A DNA stretch of 51,686 nucleotides from positions 1-51,686 of the forward strand of contig JBBSHU010000005.1 of assembly GCA_038232455.1 (NCBI GenBank), given 5' to 3'. Shown one piece after another: positions 24,134 through 32,041 of this stretch (the first letter of the stretch is position 1; each line of letters starts with the position of its first letter). The stretch is from DATAQC01 sp038232455 (GTDB lineage Bacteria; Actinomycetota; Acidimicrobiia; Acidimicrobiales; AC-14). The position numbers and the translations under genes were made by a program. The notes below the pieces were generated by a model that made no database searches, was not told the DNA's origin, and was given only the letters and a program-made list of their open reading frames with translations.

Positions 24134-26302
24134 TCAGACCTTCTGCTCCTCCTCGGCCAGCAGGAGGGCCAACTCGGCTTGGACGGCGGCTTCGCCTTCG
24201 ATGTGCACCTCGGGCAGGAGCTTGCCGAGCCACTTGGGCATCCACCAGTTGGCGTTGCCGAGAAGCTCCATGGTGGCGGGCACCAGCACCATGCGGACGA
24301 CGGTGGCGTCGACCAGCACCGCCGTGGTGAGGCCCATACCGATCTGCTTGATGAACACGTTGGGGTCGAAGATGAACACCCCGAACACGAACACCATGAT
24401 CGCCGCCGCCGCGGTGATGACCCGGGCCGTGGCCGCCAACCCGTCGGCCACGGCGAGACCGTTGTCGCCGGTGCGCACGTACTCCTCCCGGATGCGGCTG
24501 AGGAGGAACACCTCATAGTCCATCGAGAGCCCGAACAGGATGGCGAACATGATCATCGGTATGAACGCCGGAATCGGCGTTTCCGGGATGTTGAACAACT
24601 TGCCCAACCAGGTGCCCTGGACAGCGTAGGACATCACGCCGTAGGCGGCGGCGATCGACAGCAGGTTCATGATCCCGGCCTTCAGAGCCACGAGCGGCGA
24701 CCGGAACACCGTCGTCAGCAGGAGGAACGACAGGAGCACGACGGCGCCGATGAAGATCGGCAGGCGCCGGGTGATGTAGTCGCTCTGGTCGACGGAGATG
24801 GCGGTGAAGCCCCCGACCAGCACCTTGGCTCCGGTCGAGCGAATCACCGGCGGCAGCGCCGCGTCGCGGAGGCGATGCACGACCTGGGCGGTCGAGTCGG
24901 CCTGGGGCTTCTCCTTCGGAAAGACGGTGATGATGGCCGTGTCGTTGGCCGGGTTCTTCCTGGCCGGGGCCACGAAGGCCACGTCCTTGGTGGCCTTGGC
25001 CGCGTCAGTGAGCTGGGTGATGGCGGCGTCGGGGTTGGCGACGCCCTTGAGGTCGGCCACCACCAGAAGCGGGCCGTTGAAGCCTGCGCCGAACCCGGCC
25101 GTCAACTCGTCGTAGGCCTTGCGCGACGTTTCCGATTTGTCGTTGTTCCCGGCATCCGGGAACCCGAAGCGGAGGGAGAGGACCGGCAGGGTGATGATGA
25201 GCAGCACCAGGGCGCCCCCGACGAAGGCGACCCAGGGGCGGTGCTGGACCACCCTGCTCCACCGGTAGAAGAAGGCCTTTTCACCCTGGTGGGACTCCCG
25301 GCCGGTGCCCGGCACGCGCAGCTTGTCGATGTTGGTGCCCACGAACCCCAGGACCGCCGGCAACAGCGTGAGCGAGGCCGCCAACATCGTCACCACCGCC
25401 AGCACAGAAGACGAGACGACACCGTTGAGATAGCTCAGGCCCATGGTGAGCATGCCCAGGAGGGAGATCACCACCGTTCCACCGGCGAACAGCACGGCCC
25501 GGCCGGCGGTGCCCATGGCCGTGATGTTGGCCTCCCGGGGCGAGAGACCTCCGGCGAGCGAGGTGCGGTAGCGCGTGATGATGAACAGCGAGTAGTCGAT
25601 GCCTACCCCGATGCCGATCATGGAAGCGACGATCGCCGCCCACTCCGGCGTCTCGATGTACCGGGACGCGATACCGCCGACGGTGGCGCCGATGCCCAGC
25701 CCGAACAGAGCGGTGACGATCGGCAGCCCCATGGCCAGGACGGAGCCGAAAGCGAGGAGCAGGATGAGGGCGGCGAAGATCAGACCGATGAACTCCGAAC
25801 CCGGTTGTTGCTCGGCCACAAAGGTGGTCACCTCGACCTCGAGCCCCTCCCTCTGCCCTGGCTTGATGGCGTTCAGGAAGTTCTTCTGGAACTGAGAATC
25901 GGCGTTGGTGAGCTTGTCGAGAGTGCGGTCGAAGGTGACCTCGGCGTAGGCCACCCGGCCGTCTCTCGAGATCTGTGCAGCCGGGTCGGAGTACGGGCTA
26001 CGGACGTCCGACACGAAGCGCTGCGCGGTAACCTTGGCCAGCTCGGCGTCGACCTGGGGCCGAACCGCGCGATTGTTGATGTCGCCGCTGAAGACGATCT
26101 GGATGCCGTCGCCCCCTCGCTGCGGGACCCGCTCCTTCAAAAGCCCATAGGCCTTGGTGGACTCCGCCCCCGGGGTCTGGTAGTTGGCCTTGTGCTCAGC
26201 CGGAAGCGCGCCCCCCGCGAAGATGACGCCGACCAGCACCAGGACCCAGGCGAGGAGCACGTAACGCCGCCGCCGGTAGCAGAAATCAGCGATGTGGATC
26301 AT
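24134..26302 (-). CDS. MMPL-family (RND-type) membrane transporter, convergent partner
   Basis: The 722-aa product begins MIHIADFCYRRRRYVLLAWV and shows the same repeated architecture: GIGVGIDYSLFIITRYRTSL in the first helix block and FGLSMDYEVFLLSRIREEYV in the second, with a periplasmic loop after each first helix. Typical proton-driven exporter of the MMPL group. It starts 271 bases from the MarR gene on the opposite strand, the classical layout of a regulator controlling a divergent efflux gene. Twin TAGTNNACTA sites in between support this. Drug or lipid export under MarR control is inferred; ligand unknown. Confidence 0.88.
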   Translation of the reverse strand: MIHIADFCYRRRRYVLLAWVLVLVGVIFAGGALPAEHKANYQTPGAESTKAYGLLKERVPQRGGDGIQIVFSGDINNRAVRPQVDAELAKVTAQRFVSDVRSPYSDPAAQISRDGRVAYAEVTFDRTLDKLTNADSQFQKNFLNAIKPGQREGLEVEVTTFVAEQQPGSEFIGLIFAALILLLAFGSVLAMGLPIVTALFGLGIGATVGGIASRYIETPEWAAIVASMIGIGVGIDYSLFIITRYRTSLAGGLSPREANITAMGTAGRAVLFAGGTVVISLLGMLTMGLSYLNGVVSSSVLAVVTMLAASLTLLPAVLGFVGTNIDKLRVPGTGRESHQGEKAFFYRWSRVVQHRPWVAFVGGALVLLIITLPVLSLRFGFPDAGNNDKSETSRKAYDELTAGFGAGFNGPLLVVADLKGVANPDAAITQLTDAAKATKDVAFVAPARKNPANDTAIITVFPKEKPQADSTAQVVHRLRDAALPPVIRSTGAKVLVGGFTAISVDQSDYITRRLPIFIGAVVLLSFLLLTTVFRSPLVALKAGIMNLLSIAAAYGVMSYAVQGTWLGKLFNIPETPIPAFIPMIMFAILFGLSMDYEVFLLSRIREEYVRTGDNGLAVADGLAATARVITAAAAIMVFVFGVFIFDPNVFIKQIGMGLTTAVLVDATVVRMVLVPATMELLGNANWWMPKWLGKLLPEVHIEGEAAVQAELALLLAEEEQKV

Positions 26303-26537
26303 GAGTGGCCTCCAGGTTCGGGTCGAGCGAGGGTGGGCGACGGGGTCGTGCGGCGACGGGCAGGTTTAGGGGTTCGACGAGCGGGGGACGGCGTTCTCAT
26401 CGGCCTGACGGAGAAAGCCTGTCTGCCGCTTCCATCGGAGCATGTTGCCCGTCCCTCGGTCACCGATTTCGTCCTCCCTGCCCTGCGCCGTGCGATGGCG
26501 CCGGGCTCCCATCACATGAAAGCGCAGAAAGTTAAGC

Positions 26538-26563
26538 TAGTCAACTATGTTCTTAGTGAACTA
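26538..26563. promoter_or_regulatory. Candidate MarR operator: twin TAGTNNACTA palindromes
   Basis: TAGTCAACTA (26538-26547) and TAGTGAACTA (26554-26563) are two copies of the same 10-bp palindrome with centres 16 bases apart. They lie in an AT-rich patch just before the MarR gene and could control both it and the divergent MMPL gene. The shared form and position support an operator; binding is inferred. Confidence 0.55.
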
Positions 26564-26573
26564 TCATGAAACC

Positions 26574-27044
26574 ATGGTGACAAGCCGAGACGCCGCGCTC
26601 ATTCACGCAACGGGCCGGGATGGCGATCCCGGCCTGGACGAACTGGTGGCCCTGCTGTTCCGGCTCACCGGTGATCTCCGTCAGCGTTTCACCGAGCGCT
26701 CCGCCGACTTCGACCTCTCCTTCGCTCAGGCCATGGCCCTGCGCGAGCTCGACCAACCCCTGCCCATGCGGGAGCTGGCCCAGCGATTGTGCTGCGACGC
26801 CTCCAACGTCACCGGCATCGTCGACCACCTCGAGGCTCGGGGCCTGGTCGAGCGACGGGTGGCCCCCGACGACCGACGGGTCAAGCACCTCGTGCTCACC
26901 GACGCAGGTCGCGCCCTCCGCCAGGAGCATCGCGACGGCCTCACCGTCGACCTGCCCCTCCTGCACGACCTTTCGCCCGAGGAGCGCCAGTTGCTGGCCG
27001 ACCTCCTGCGGCGGGGGGTGGGCGAGGGTCGTACCCCGAGGTAG
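26574..27044 (+). CDS. MarR-family transcriptional regulator
   Basis: The protein is a winged-helix MarR regulator: MRELAQRLCCDASNVTGIVD is the recognition helix region, HLEARGLVERRVAPDDRRVK the wing, and LVLTDAGRALRQEHRDGL the following dimer helix. Such homodimers release DNA on binding small aromatics or after Cys oxidation; the CC pair in LCCDAS is notable. ATG 26574 (156 aa) was preferred over ATG 26547 because the longer start would put the operator palindrome inside the coding region. Neither start has a strong ribosome site, so a leaderless mRNA is possible. It stands divergent to an MMPL exporter gene. Confidence 0.86.
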   Translation: MVTSRDAALIHATGRDGDPGLDELVALLFRLTGDLRQRFTERSADFDLSFAQAMALRELDQPLPMRELAQRLCCDASNVTGIVDHLEARGLVERRVAPDDRRVKHLVLTDAGRALRQEHRDGLTVDLPLLHDLSPEERQLLADLLRRGVGEGRTPR

Positions 27045-27216
27045 CGTTCAGGTCACACCGACGACGGCCCTCCACCCGGCCGGTCGGGGGCCCTGCTCCA
27101 GATCCTGGCAGCGCGACGACACGCCGCTTCTCTACCAGGGACGTCTGGATGGCCTACACGTTGTCTGCGCATCTTCCCTCCGTGGCCCGAGCGCGACCGT
27201 GGGCCGGGTCCGGCCG

Positions 27217-27924
27217 GTGAGCGGTGGGCGGCGGGATCGCATCCTCACGACCCTGGCCGACGGGGGCGATGGTGAGATCACCGCCATGCGGTTGGGCGAG
27301 GTCTCCAAACGCGTGACCGGGTTGACCGGCGCGGGGATCATGCTCATGTCCGGTGACCTGCCCGTCGGCTCGATGGGCACCACCGGTGACGTCAGCACCC
27401 TCATAGAGGATCTCCAGTACACACTCGGTGAAGGCCCGTGCGTGGACGTCTACCGTCTCGACCGGCCGGTGATCGAGCCCGACCTGGCCAAGCCGACGAC
27501 GCCCCGATGGCCGGCGTTCACCGAGCCGGCCGTCGGCGCGGGGATCCGGGCCATCTTCGGTTTCCCGATGACGGTCGGTGCCGTACGGCTGGGCGCTCTG
27601 GACCTCTGGGGGGATGCGCCTGGTCCGCTCAGCGATGACCAGCACGCCGACGCGCTGGTGATGGCCGACATCGCCGCCGAGGCCGTTCTGGCCATGCAGG
27701 CGCAGGGGTCGGCAGGCGTGCTGGCCGCCGAGCTCGAGAAGGGATCGAACTTCCAGTACGTCGTGCAACAGGCCGCCGGCATGGTGTCGGCGCAGCTGGA
27801 GGTCAGCGTCGCCCAGGCCCTCGTTCGCCTCCGTGCCCGCGCCTTCGCCGACCGGCGCCTAGTCGCCGAGGTGGCCGCCGATGTCGTAGCCCGCCGCCTT
27901 CGGTTCGATGACCGTGACGAATAG
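27217..27924 (+). CDS. GAF-ANTAR signalling protein
   Basis: The 235-aa product has an N-terminal GAF domain (MRLGEVSKRVTGLTGAGIML; LQYTLGEGPCVDVYRLDRPV; AIFGFPMTVGAVRLGALDLW) and a C-terminal ANTAR domain (VVQQAAGMVSAQLEVSVAQA then LVRLRARAFADRRLVAEVA). ANTAR domains bind paired RNA hairpins and prevent transcription termination; the GAF part senses a small ligand. It has no kinase-receiver domain, so sensing is direct. The start is a choice among GTG 27217, GTG 27199 and ATG 27286; family length favours the first two. A second GAF-ANTAR gene follows after 60 bases. Confidence 0.85.
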   Translation: MSGGRRDRILTTLADGGDGEITAMRLGEVSKRVTGLTGAGIMLMSGDLPVGSMGTTGDVSTLIEDLQYTLGEGPCVDVYRLDRPVIEPDLAKPTTPRWPAFTEPAVGAGIRAIFGFPMTVGAVRLGALDLWGDAPGPLSDDQHADALVMADIAAEAVLAMQAQGSAGVLAAELEKGSNFQYVVQQAAGMVSAQLEVSVAQALVRLRARAFADRRLVAEVAADVVARRLRFDDRDE

Positions 27925-27984
27925 TCGGCGCTGGTTCTACGATGGCTCCTGAGCCTCAAGACCTGGGGTGGAGGGGGTACCGAG

Positions 27985-28704
27985 ATGCCGAGGGAACTGT
28001 TGCTCGCCCGTACCTTGGTGGAACTTGCCGACAGCCTCGTCGACAGCTTCGACGTGGTCGAGCTCTTGACCGTGCTGGCCGACAGATGTATCGAGGTCGT
28101 CGATGTCGCGGCTGCCGGCCTGATGCTGGCCAACCCGGCCGGGGAGCTGCGGGTGCTGGCCTCGTCCAGCGAAGCCATGCGTATCCTGGAGCTCTTCGAG
28201 AAGCAGGCCGACGAGGGGCCCTGCGTGGACTGCTACCGCAGCGGCCGGCCGATCGTGAACGTCAAGCTCGACGGGGCCGGCACCCGGTGGCCCCGTTTCG
28301 CTCCCAAGGCCATCGAGGCCGGTTTCCGTTCGGTCCATGCCCTGCCCATGCGACTGAGAGGACAGACCATCGGTGCCCTCAACATGTTCCAGGTCGACGC
28401 GGACGAGACGAGCGACACCGATGTCGCCGCCGCCCAGGCGCTGGCCGACGTGGCCACGATCGCCATCCTGGCCCACCGTTCGGCCGCCGACGCCCAGGCC
28501 CTGAACGAGCAGTTGACCGAGGCCCTCAAGACCCGGATCGTGATCGAACAGGCCAAGGGCATCGTGTCCGAGCGGGCCGGCCTGGTCATGGACCGTGCCT
28601 TCGATCGATTGCGACGGCATGCCCGCAACCACAATCTCCGCCTCACCGACGTGGCCAGCGCGATCAGCACCAAGGCCCTTGCGGTCGACTCCCTCGATCC
28701 CTGA
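27985..28704 (+). CDS. GAF-ANTAR signalling protein, second copy
   Basis: The 239-aa product reads MPRELLLARTLVELADSLVD, then a GAF domain (AAGLMLANPAGELRVLASSS; QADEGPCVDCYRSGRPIVNV) and an ANTAR domain (LKTRIVIEQAKGIVSERAGL; LRLTDVASAIS). The ANTAR section keeps the Ala-Lys-Gly helix start used in RNA binding. It has the same architecture as the preceding gene but belongs to a different GAF-ANTAR subgroup, so this is a tandem of unlike proteins rather than a fresh duplication. GGAGGGGG precedes ATG 27985. RNA targets are unknown. Confidence 0.87.
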   Translation: MPRELLLARTLVELADSLVDSFDVVELLTVLADRCIEVVDVAAAGLMLANPAGELRVLASSSEAMRILELFEKQADEGPCVDCYRSGRPIVNVKLDGAGTRWPRFAPKAIEAGFRSVHALPMRLRGQTIGALNMFQVDADETSDTDVAAAQALADVATIAILAHRSAADAQALNEQLTEALKTRIVIEQAKGIVSERAGLVMDRAFDRLRRHARNHNLRLTDVASAISTKALAVDSLDP

Positions 28705-28731
28705 CCTCCGTTTCGTCGTAGCCTTCGTGGC

Positions 28732-29061
28732 GTGACTGACCAGCCGGATCGGCCCCTGATGGCGACGTTGTGTCCCCACGGCCTGACCGCGGGGGAGTGC
28801 CTTATCTGCTCGACGCTCGCCACCTCGCCGGCCGAAGTACCCCGGGCCGCCAGCCAACGGTCGTCGTCGGTGCGCCGGCCCCGCACCGGGGGAGCGGGCC
28901 TGGTTCTGGCTGTCGTCGTGGTGTTGCTGGTGGGGTGGTGGCTGGCGGCGTTGGTGTCATTGATCTTCCGCCTGGCCGGGTTCGTGGCGATCTCTGTCGG
29001 CTCGGGATGGGTCGGCTGGCGGCTGGGCGTACGCCACGGTCGTCGCACCAGCTCGGACTGA
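28732..29061 (+). CDS. Small membrane protein with Cys-rich N-terminus
   Basis: A 109-aa frame from GTG 28732. CPHGLTAGECLIC near residues 14-26 gives three Cys and a His that could hold zinc. A basic linker (VRRPRTGG) leads to one long or two short membrane helices (GLVLAVVVVLLVGWWLAALV; SLIFRLAGFVAISVGSGWVG). This looks like a zinc-ribbon-plus-transmembrane protein common in actinobacteria; function unknown. The next gene begins 8 bases after its stop, suggesting co-transcription. Confidence 0.65.
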   Translation: MTDQPDRPLMATLCPHGLTAGECLICSTLATSPAEVPRAASQRSSSVRRPRTGGAGLVLAVVVVLLVGWWLAALVSLIFRLAGFVAISVGSGWVGWRLGVRHGRRTSSD

Positions 29062-29068
29062 GGTCGCC

Positions 29069-29782
29069 ATGGTGCGCAGGCGATCATCCACCACCGCGAC
29101 CCCGCGCGACGTCCACACCGAGTGGTGGTGGCCCCCGTCACCCACGATCTTCCGGACCACTCAGGCCGGCTTCGCCAGTTTCGAACACATCGTCCTGCCC
29201 GAGATCGACCCCGGGCCCCAGACCTCCGTTGCCATGTTCCACGAGTTCAAGCTGGCCGGCGGCGACGGAGGGTTCTTCGGCCTGGAGACCGGCGACGACG
29301 GCGTCTCGCCCGGCGTGGCCAAGTTCGCGGTCTTTTCCATCGTTAACGCCGTTGGGGCCGACAACGGTCGGGCCGAGCCGGGGACCGGTGACGGGCCGGC
29401 GTGGACCTGTCGGATCGCCCTGCCCTGGGACGCCGGGCGGTCCTACGGAATGCGGCTCTGGAGCGAGGAGCCCGGATGGTGGTCGGCCGCGGTGACCGAC
29501 CTGGGCGCCGACCGGGAACATGTCATCGGCCGCATCCGGGTCCCCGACGGCTGGCGACAACTCGCCGGATGGTCGGTGATGTCCACGCGGTACCGCGACG
29601 CAACGGTCGGGCGTTGCGACGACCTGGCCGAATGCCGGGTGGCCTTCCGGGAGCCCACGGCCAACGAGGGTCGGATCCAACCGGTGCGCCACGAGAACCA
29701 CCTGGGACCGGGGACGTGTGAGAACTCACGGGTCGCCGACGTGCGCGGCGGCGTCCGCCACGAGATCGGCGGGCCGTCGTAG
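29069..29782 (+). CDS. Conserved hypothetical protein, DUF3472-like
   Basis: The 237-aa product contains TEWWWPPSPTIFRTTQ, then HEFKLAGGDGGFFGLETGDD, AKFAVFSIVNA, GTGDGPAWTCRIALPWDAGR and SYGMRLWSEEPGWWSAAV. The order (sugar-binding-like strand, GYFG-like motif, FSVW-like motif, G-x-G, W-x-x-G-x-x-Y) resembles DUF3472 proteins, mostly extracellular beta-sandwiches. No signal peptide is visible here, which is unlike secreted members. The start is ATG 29069. Ends just before the inverted-repeat element. Function unknown. Confidence 0.6.
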   Translation: MVRRRSSTTATPRDVHTEWWWPPSPTIFRTTQAGFASFEHIVLPEIDPGPQTSVAMFHEFKLAGGDGGFFGLETGDDGVSPGVAKFAVFSIVNAVGADNGRAEPGTGDGPAWTCRIALPWDAGRSYGMRLWSEEPGWWSAAVTDLGADREHVIGRIRVPDGWRQLAGWSVMSTRYRDATVGRCDDLAECRVAFREPTANEGRIQPVRHENHLGPGTCENSRVADVRGGVRHEIGGPS

Positions 29783-29795
29783 GCTGCCGGTGCCG

Positions 29796-29892
29796 CTCAG
29801 GGTCCAGAAGATAACTACCTGTGCATTCCGGAGCCACCTACCAGCGGATTCTCATCATCGAATGCACAGGTAGTTATCTTTCTGACCCTCAG
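29796..29892. mobile_element. MITE-like element: 33-bp inverted repeats around a 31-bp core (copies B and C of the dispersed repeat)
   Basis: The left arm (29796-29828) and the reverse complement of the right arm (29860-29892) agree at 29 of 33 positions, including an unbroken inner ATAACTACCTGTGCATTC. No coding capacity fits inside 97 bp. The outer half of each arm is the repeat also found at 8025, 34932 and 46581. It lies between two convergent genes, and the right arm holds the TGA stop of the DUF3817 gene. A folded RNA from it would be a long hairpin, so a terminator role is possible too. Confidence 0.7.
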
Positions 29893-30230
29893 GAGCCGAC
29901 GGCGGCGTTCTCCTCGGTCAGGTGGCTGCCGACGAAAAACCCTCCGAACGGGACGGCGGAGGCGACGATCACCAGGATGGTCCTCACCAGGTCCCAACCC
30001 TGGCTGGCGCGAATCTGGAGCACCATCACGAAATAGACGAGGAACAGCACCCCGTGGACAGGACCCATGACCGGTACGAGGTTCGGTCCGTGGATCACGC
30101 GCTTCACCACGACGCAGACCAGGAGAATGAGAAAGGTGGCGGCTTCGGCGTAGGCGACGAGGCGAAATCTGGCGATCGTCGCGTTCCGCCCGGCATCGGC
30201 GGGGCGGGTGTTCACGGGGCGAGGGTCCAT
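29889..30230 (-). CDS. DUF3817-family small membrane protein
   Basis: The 113-aa product has three predicted membrane helices: FRLVAYAEAATFLILLVCVV, GPVHGVLFLVYFVMVLQI and TILVIVASAVPFGGFFVGS. Arrangement, the Tyr-Ala-Glu near the first helix and the Gly-Pro-x-His-Gly between helices one and two mark the DUF3817 integral membrane family, whose role is unknown; members often stand beside lipid or redox genes. ATG 30230 opens the frame. The stop TGA belongs to the right arm of the inverted-repeat element. Confidence 0.8.
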   Translation of the reverse strand: MDPRPVNTRPADAGRNATIARFRLVAYAEAATFLILLVCVVVKRVIHGPNLVPVMGPVHGVLFLVYFVMVLQIRASQGWDLVRTILVIVASAVPFGGFFVGSHLTEENAAVGS

Positions 30231-30303
30231 GGGCCGAGTATGGCCCGCCGCCGACCTGTGACCAGCATCACCCCGGCCACAGGGGGCCCGGGGGCCCTGA
30301 TGC

Positions 30304-30603
30304 TCAAGCCTTGACGGCGTCGTACACCGAGGCGTGGATGGGATAGGCCTCGAGCAGTGCAGATGCCTCCCGGAAGCCTGCGCTCTGGGTGGCGGAGCGG
30401 AAGGCGTCGGCGCTGGCCCAGGCGGCCACGTTCACGAACCGGAAGTCGGGGTTGGCCGATGCGCTCCGGTGCAGGGTGGTGCTGACATGGCCCTTCTGCT
30501 TCTTGAGGTGAGCCTGGGCCTTTTTCCACGCATTCAGGAATCTGTCTGAGTCGTCGACGTTCACTTCATAGGCGATTATTGCCGTGCACGCGCTTGCAAC
30601 CAC
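30304..30603 (-). CDS. Antibiotic biosynthesis monooxygenase (ABM) domain protein
   Basis: A 99-aa ferredoxin-like-fold protein: AIIAYEVNVDDSDRFLNAWK, then KGHVSTTLHRSASANPDFRF and VNVAAWASADAFRSATQSAG. The strand-helix pattern and the H-R-x-x-x-x-N-P-x-F-R-F-V-N-V-A-x-W core are those of ABM/HmoA-type proteins, which include cofactor-free quinone oxygenases and heme-degrading enzymes. The catalytic residues vary, so activity cannot be assigned. The start is GTG 30603 with AGGAGG upstream. Single gene, probably its own transcript. Confidence 0.78.
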   Translation of the reverse strand: MVASACTAIIAYEVNVDDSDRFLNAWKKAQAHLKKQKGHVSTTLHRSASANPDFRFVNVAAWASADAFRSATQSAGFREASALLEAYPIHASVYDAVKA

Positions 30604-30724
30604 TGTGTACTTCCTCCTGGGAGTCGGCTCGCTTTTACGCCTCGGTGATCATAGATAGCCGACCTGTCGGGGGCAAGCGAGAGGACGGACGAATTGGACT
30701 GCAGGGCCGGTGACCGGTGCTGAC

Positions 30725-31870
30725 TCAGCGGCAGTTGTTGACCTCGACCGGTCCGGGCTGCGTCACCGTCGCCCCCGGCTGGCCGACCGCCCATGCCTGC
30801 ATGGCGGTCACGATCTCACGGGTGTCGGTGTCGTTGTCCATCTCGATATCCCATCGGATGCACGTCTGGTCGCCCTTCTTCCACGCCCGGTAGCTGTCGC
30901 CGGCCCAGCCCTCGGAGGCTCGGAGTGAGCCGGATCGGGAATTGGCATTGCCGGTGACCAGGATGAGCCCGAGCTCGCCCAACGATCCCTCGTCGACAAT
31001 CTTTCCGTCGGCGGCGGGTGGCGGAACCTTGCCGGCCGCCTCGCCGGCCAGGAACCGATCGGGGTGCAGGACCTGTTCGGTGGTCACCGGAGGATTCCGA
31101 AAGGCGGTATCGAGGCGAGCCTGGCCACCGGCGGCCAAGACGGCCTCGACAAAGGGAAGGCCCACCGCGTAGGGAAAAGCCATGAGCCGGGTGAACACGT
31201 CGGGCTTGGCCCCGTCGCTCGCCTGGGAGGATCCGGAATTCTCGGCCCCGTCAATGGCGTCTCGTTCCTCGGGGGTTCGCGACTCGTACCACTGTTGTTC
31301 GACGTGCAAGGCGCTGCCCTCGGCGAGAGCCTGGAAGGCCGGGCCAGAGTCGTCGCTGGAGTCGGAGAGCCCGGGACGGTCGAGTCCGAAGTGCTGATCG
31401 TCGAGAGCATGGGTCAACTCGTGGACGAGGACTTCTTTCGCATAGGGAGTCGGGCTCACGCCACGCACGTAGAGCGCCTTCCTCTTGGAGTCGTAGAACC
31501 CCACGATGTCACCCACCTGCTTCTTGGCCACATCGCCGAGGTCGACCTTGTCGCTGACCAGGCCCAGGGCCCTCATGACGCCGAGGAATGCCTGATCGTC
31601 GGCGGCTGAGCTCTCGTCGCCGGAGCTGGTGTCGAGGAGGAGGCTCTCGAACTTCGAGTCGGGTATGAGCTTGACCTTCGGGGAGTGCTTGAACTGAAGG
31701 CCACGGGTCTGCTGCACGAAGGCTTCCAGCTCGGGGAGAACCGGTTTGAGCCCGGCGGGCACCGCCGCCTCCTGGCTGTCTCCCACCCGGAGGGCCACGA
31801 CCGTGCCGTTGCCTACCAACAGGGCGAGGATGACCCCGGCGAGGGCCGGTACTGCCCAGCGGATGTTCAT
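30725..31870 (-). CDS. Secreted or membrane-anchored zinc metallopeptidase
   Basis: The 381-aa product starts with a signal or anchor helix (WAVPALAGVILALLVGNGTV). The zinc motif H-E-L-T-H is in VLVHELTHALDDQHFGL (His150, Glu151, His154), with FQALAEGSALHVEQQW about 50 residues later supplying the likely third ligand Glu. Before it, FYDSKRKALYVRG is a family-typical strand. This is a gluzincin-like extracellular peptidase of a group common in actinobacteria; its substrate is unknown. ATG 31870 was taken; GTG 31882 would add four residues. Its promoter region is shared with the divergent rhodanese gene. Confidence 0.8.
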   Translation of the reverse strand: MNIRWAVPALAGVILALLVGNGTVVALRVGDSQEAAVPAGLKPVLPELEAFVQQTRGLQFKHSPKVKLIPDSKFESLLLDTSSGDESSAADDQAFLGVMRALGLVSDKVDLGDVAKKQVGDIVGFYDSKRKALYVRGVSPTPYAKEVLVHELTHALDDQHFGLDRPGLSDSSDDSGPAFQALAEGSALHVEQQWYESRTPEERDAIDGAENSGSSQASDGAKPDVFTRLMAFPYAVGLPFVEAVLAAGGQARLDTAFRNPPVTTEQVLHPDRFLAGEAAGKVPPPAADGKIVDEGSLGELGLILVTGNANSRSGSLRASEGWAGDSYRAWKKGDQTCIRWDIEMDNDTDTREIVTAMQAWAVGQPGATVTQPGPVEVNNCR

Positions 31871-32041
31871 CGCGTCCCACACCGCGCTCGCGCCGCCGCA
31901 GGTGCAATCGCCGTCATGAAAGCTTTATCGGCACGTTCAGCCCGGACTTTCGTTCCAATTGCCCTCCCAGGAACCCGGCATGGGACACCCACCCGAAATT
32001 TGGGTAGATCCGTCCCACCACGCCGCCAAGGGAGGACGCAC

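Noticed and set aside
24179..26569. Nearly 800-codon plus-strand frame
   Set aside because: Antisense to an MMPL gene with clear motifs; composition is the His/Asp/Gln-rich pattern expected of a shadow frame.
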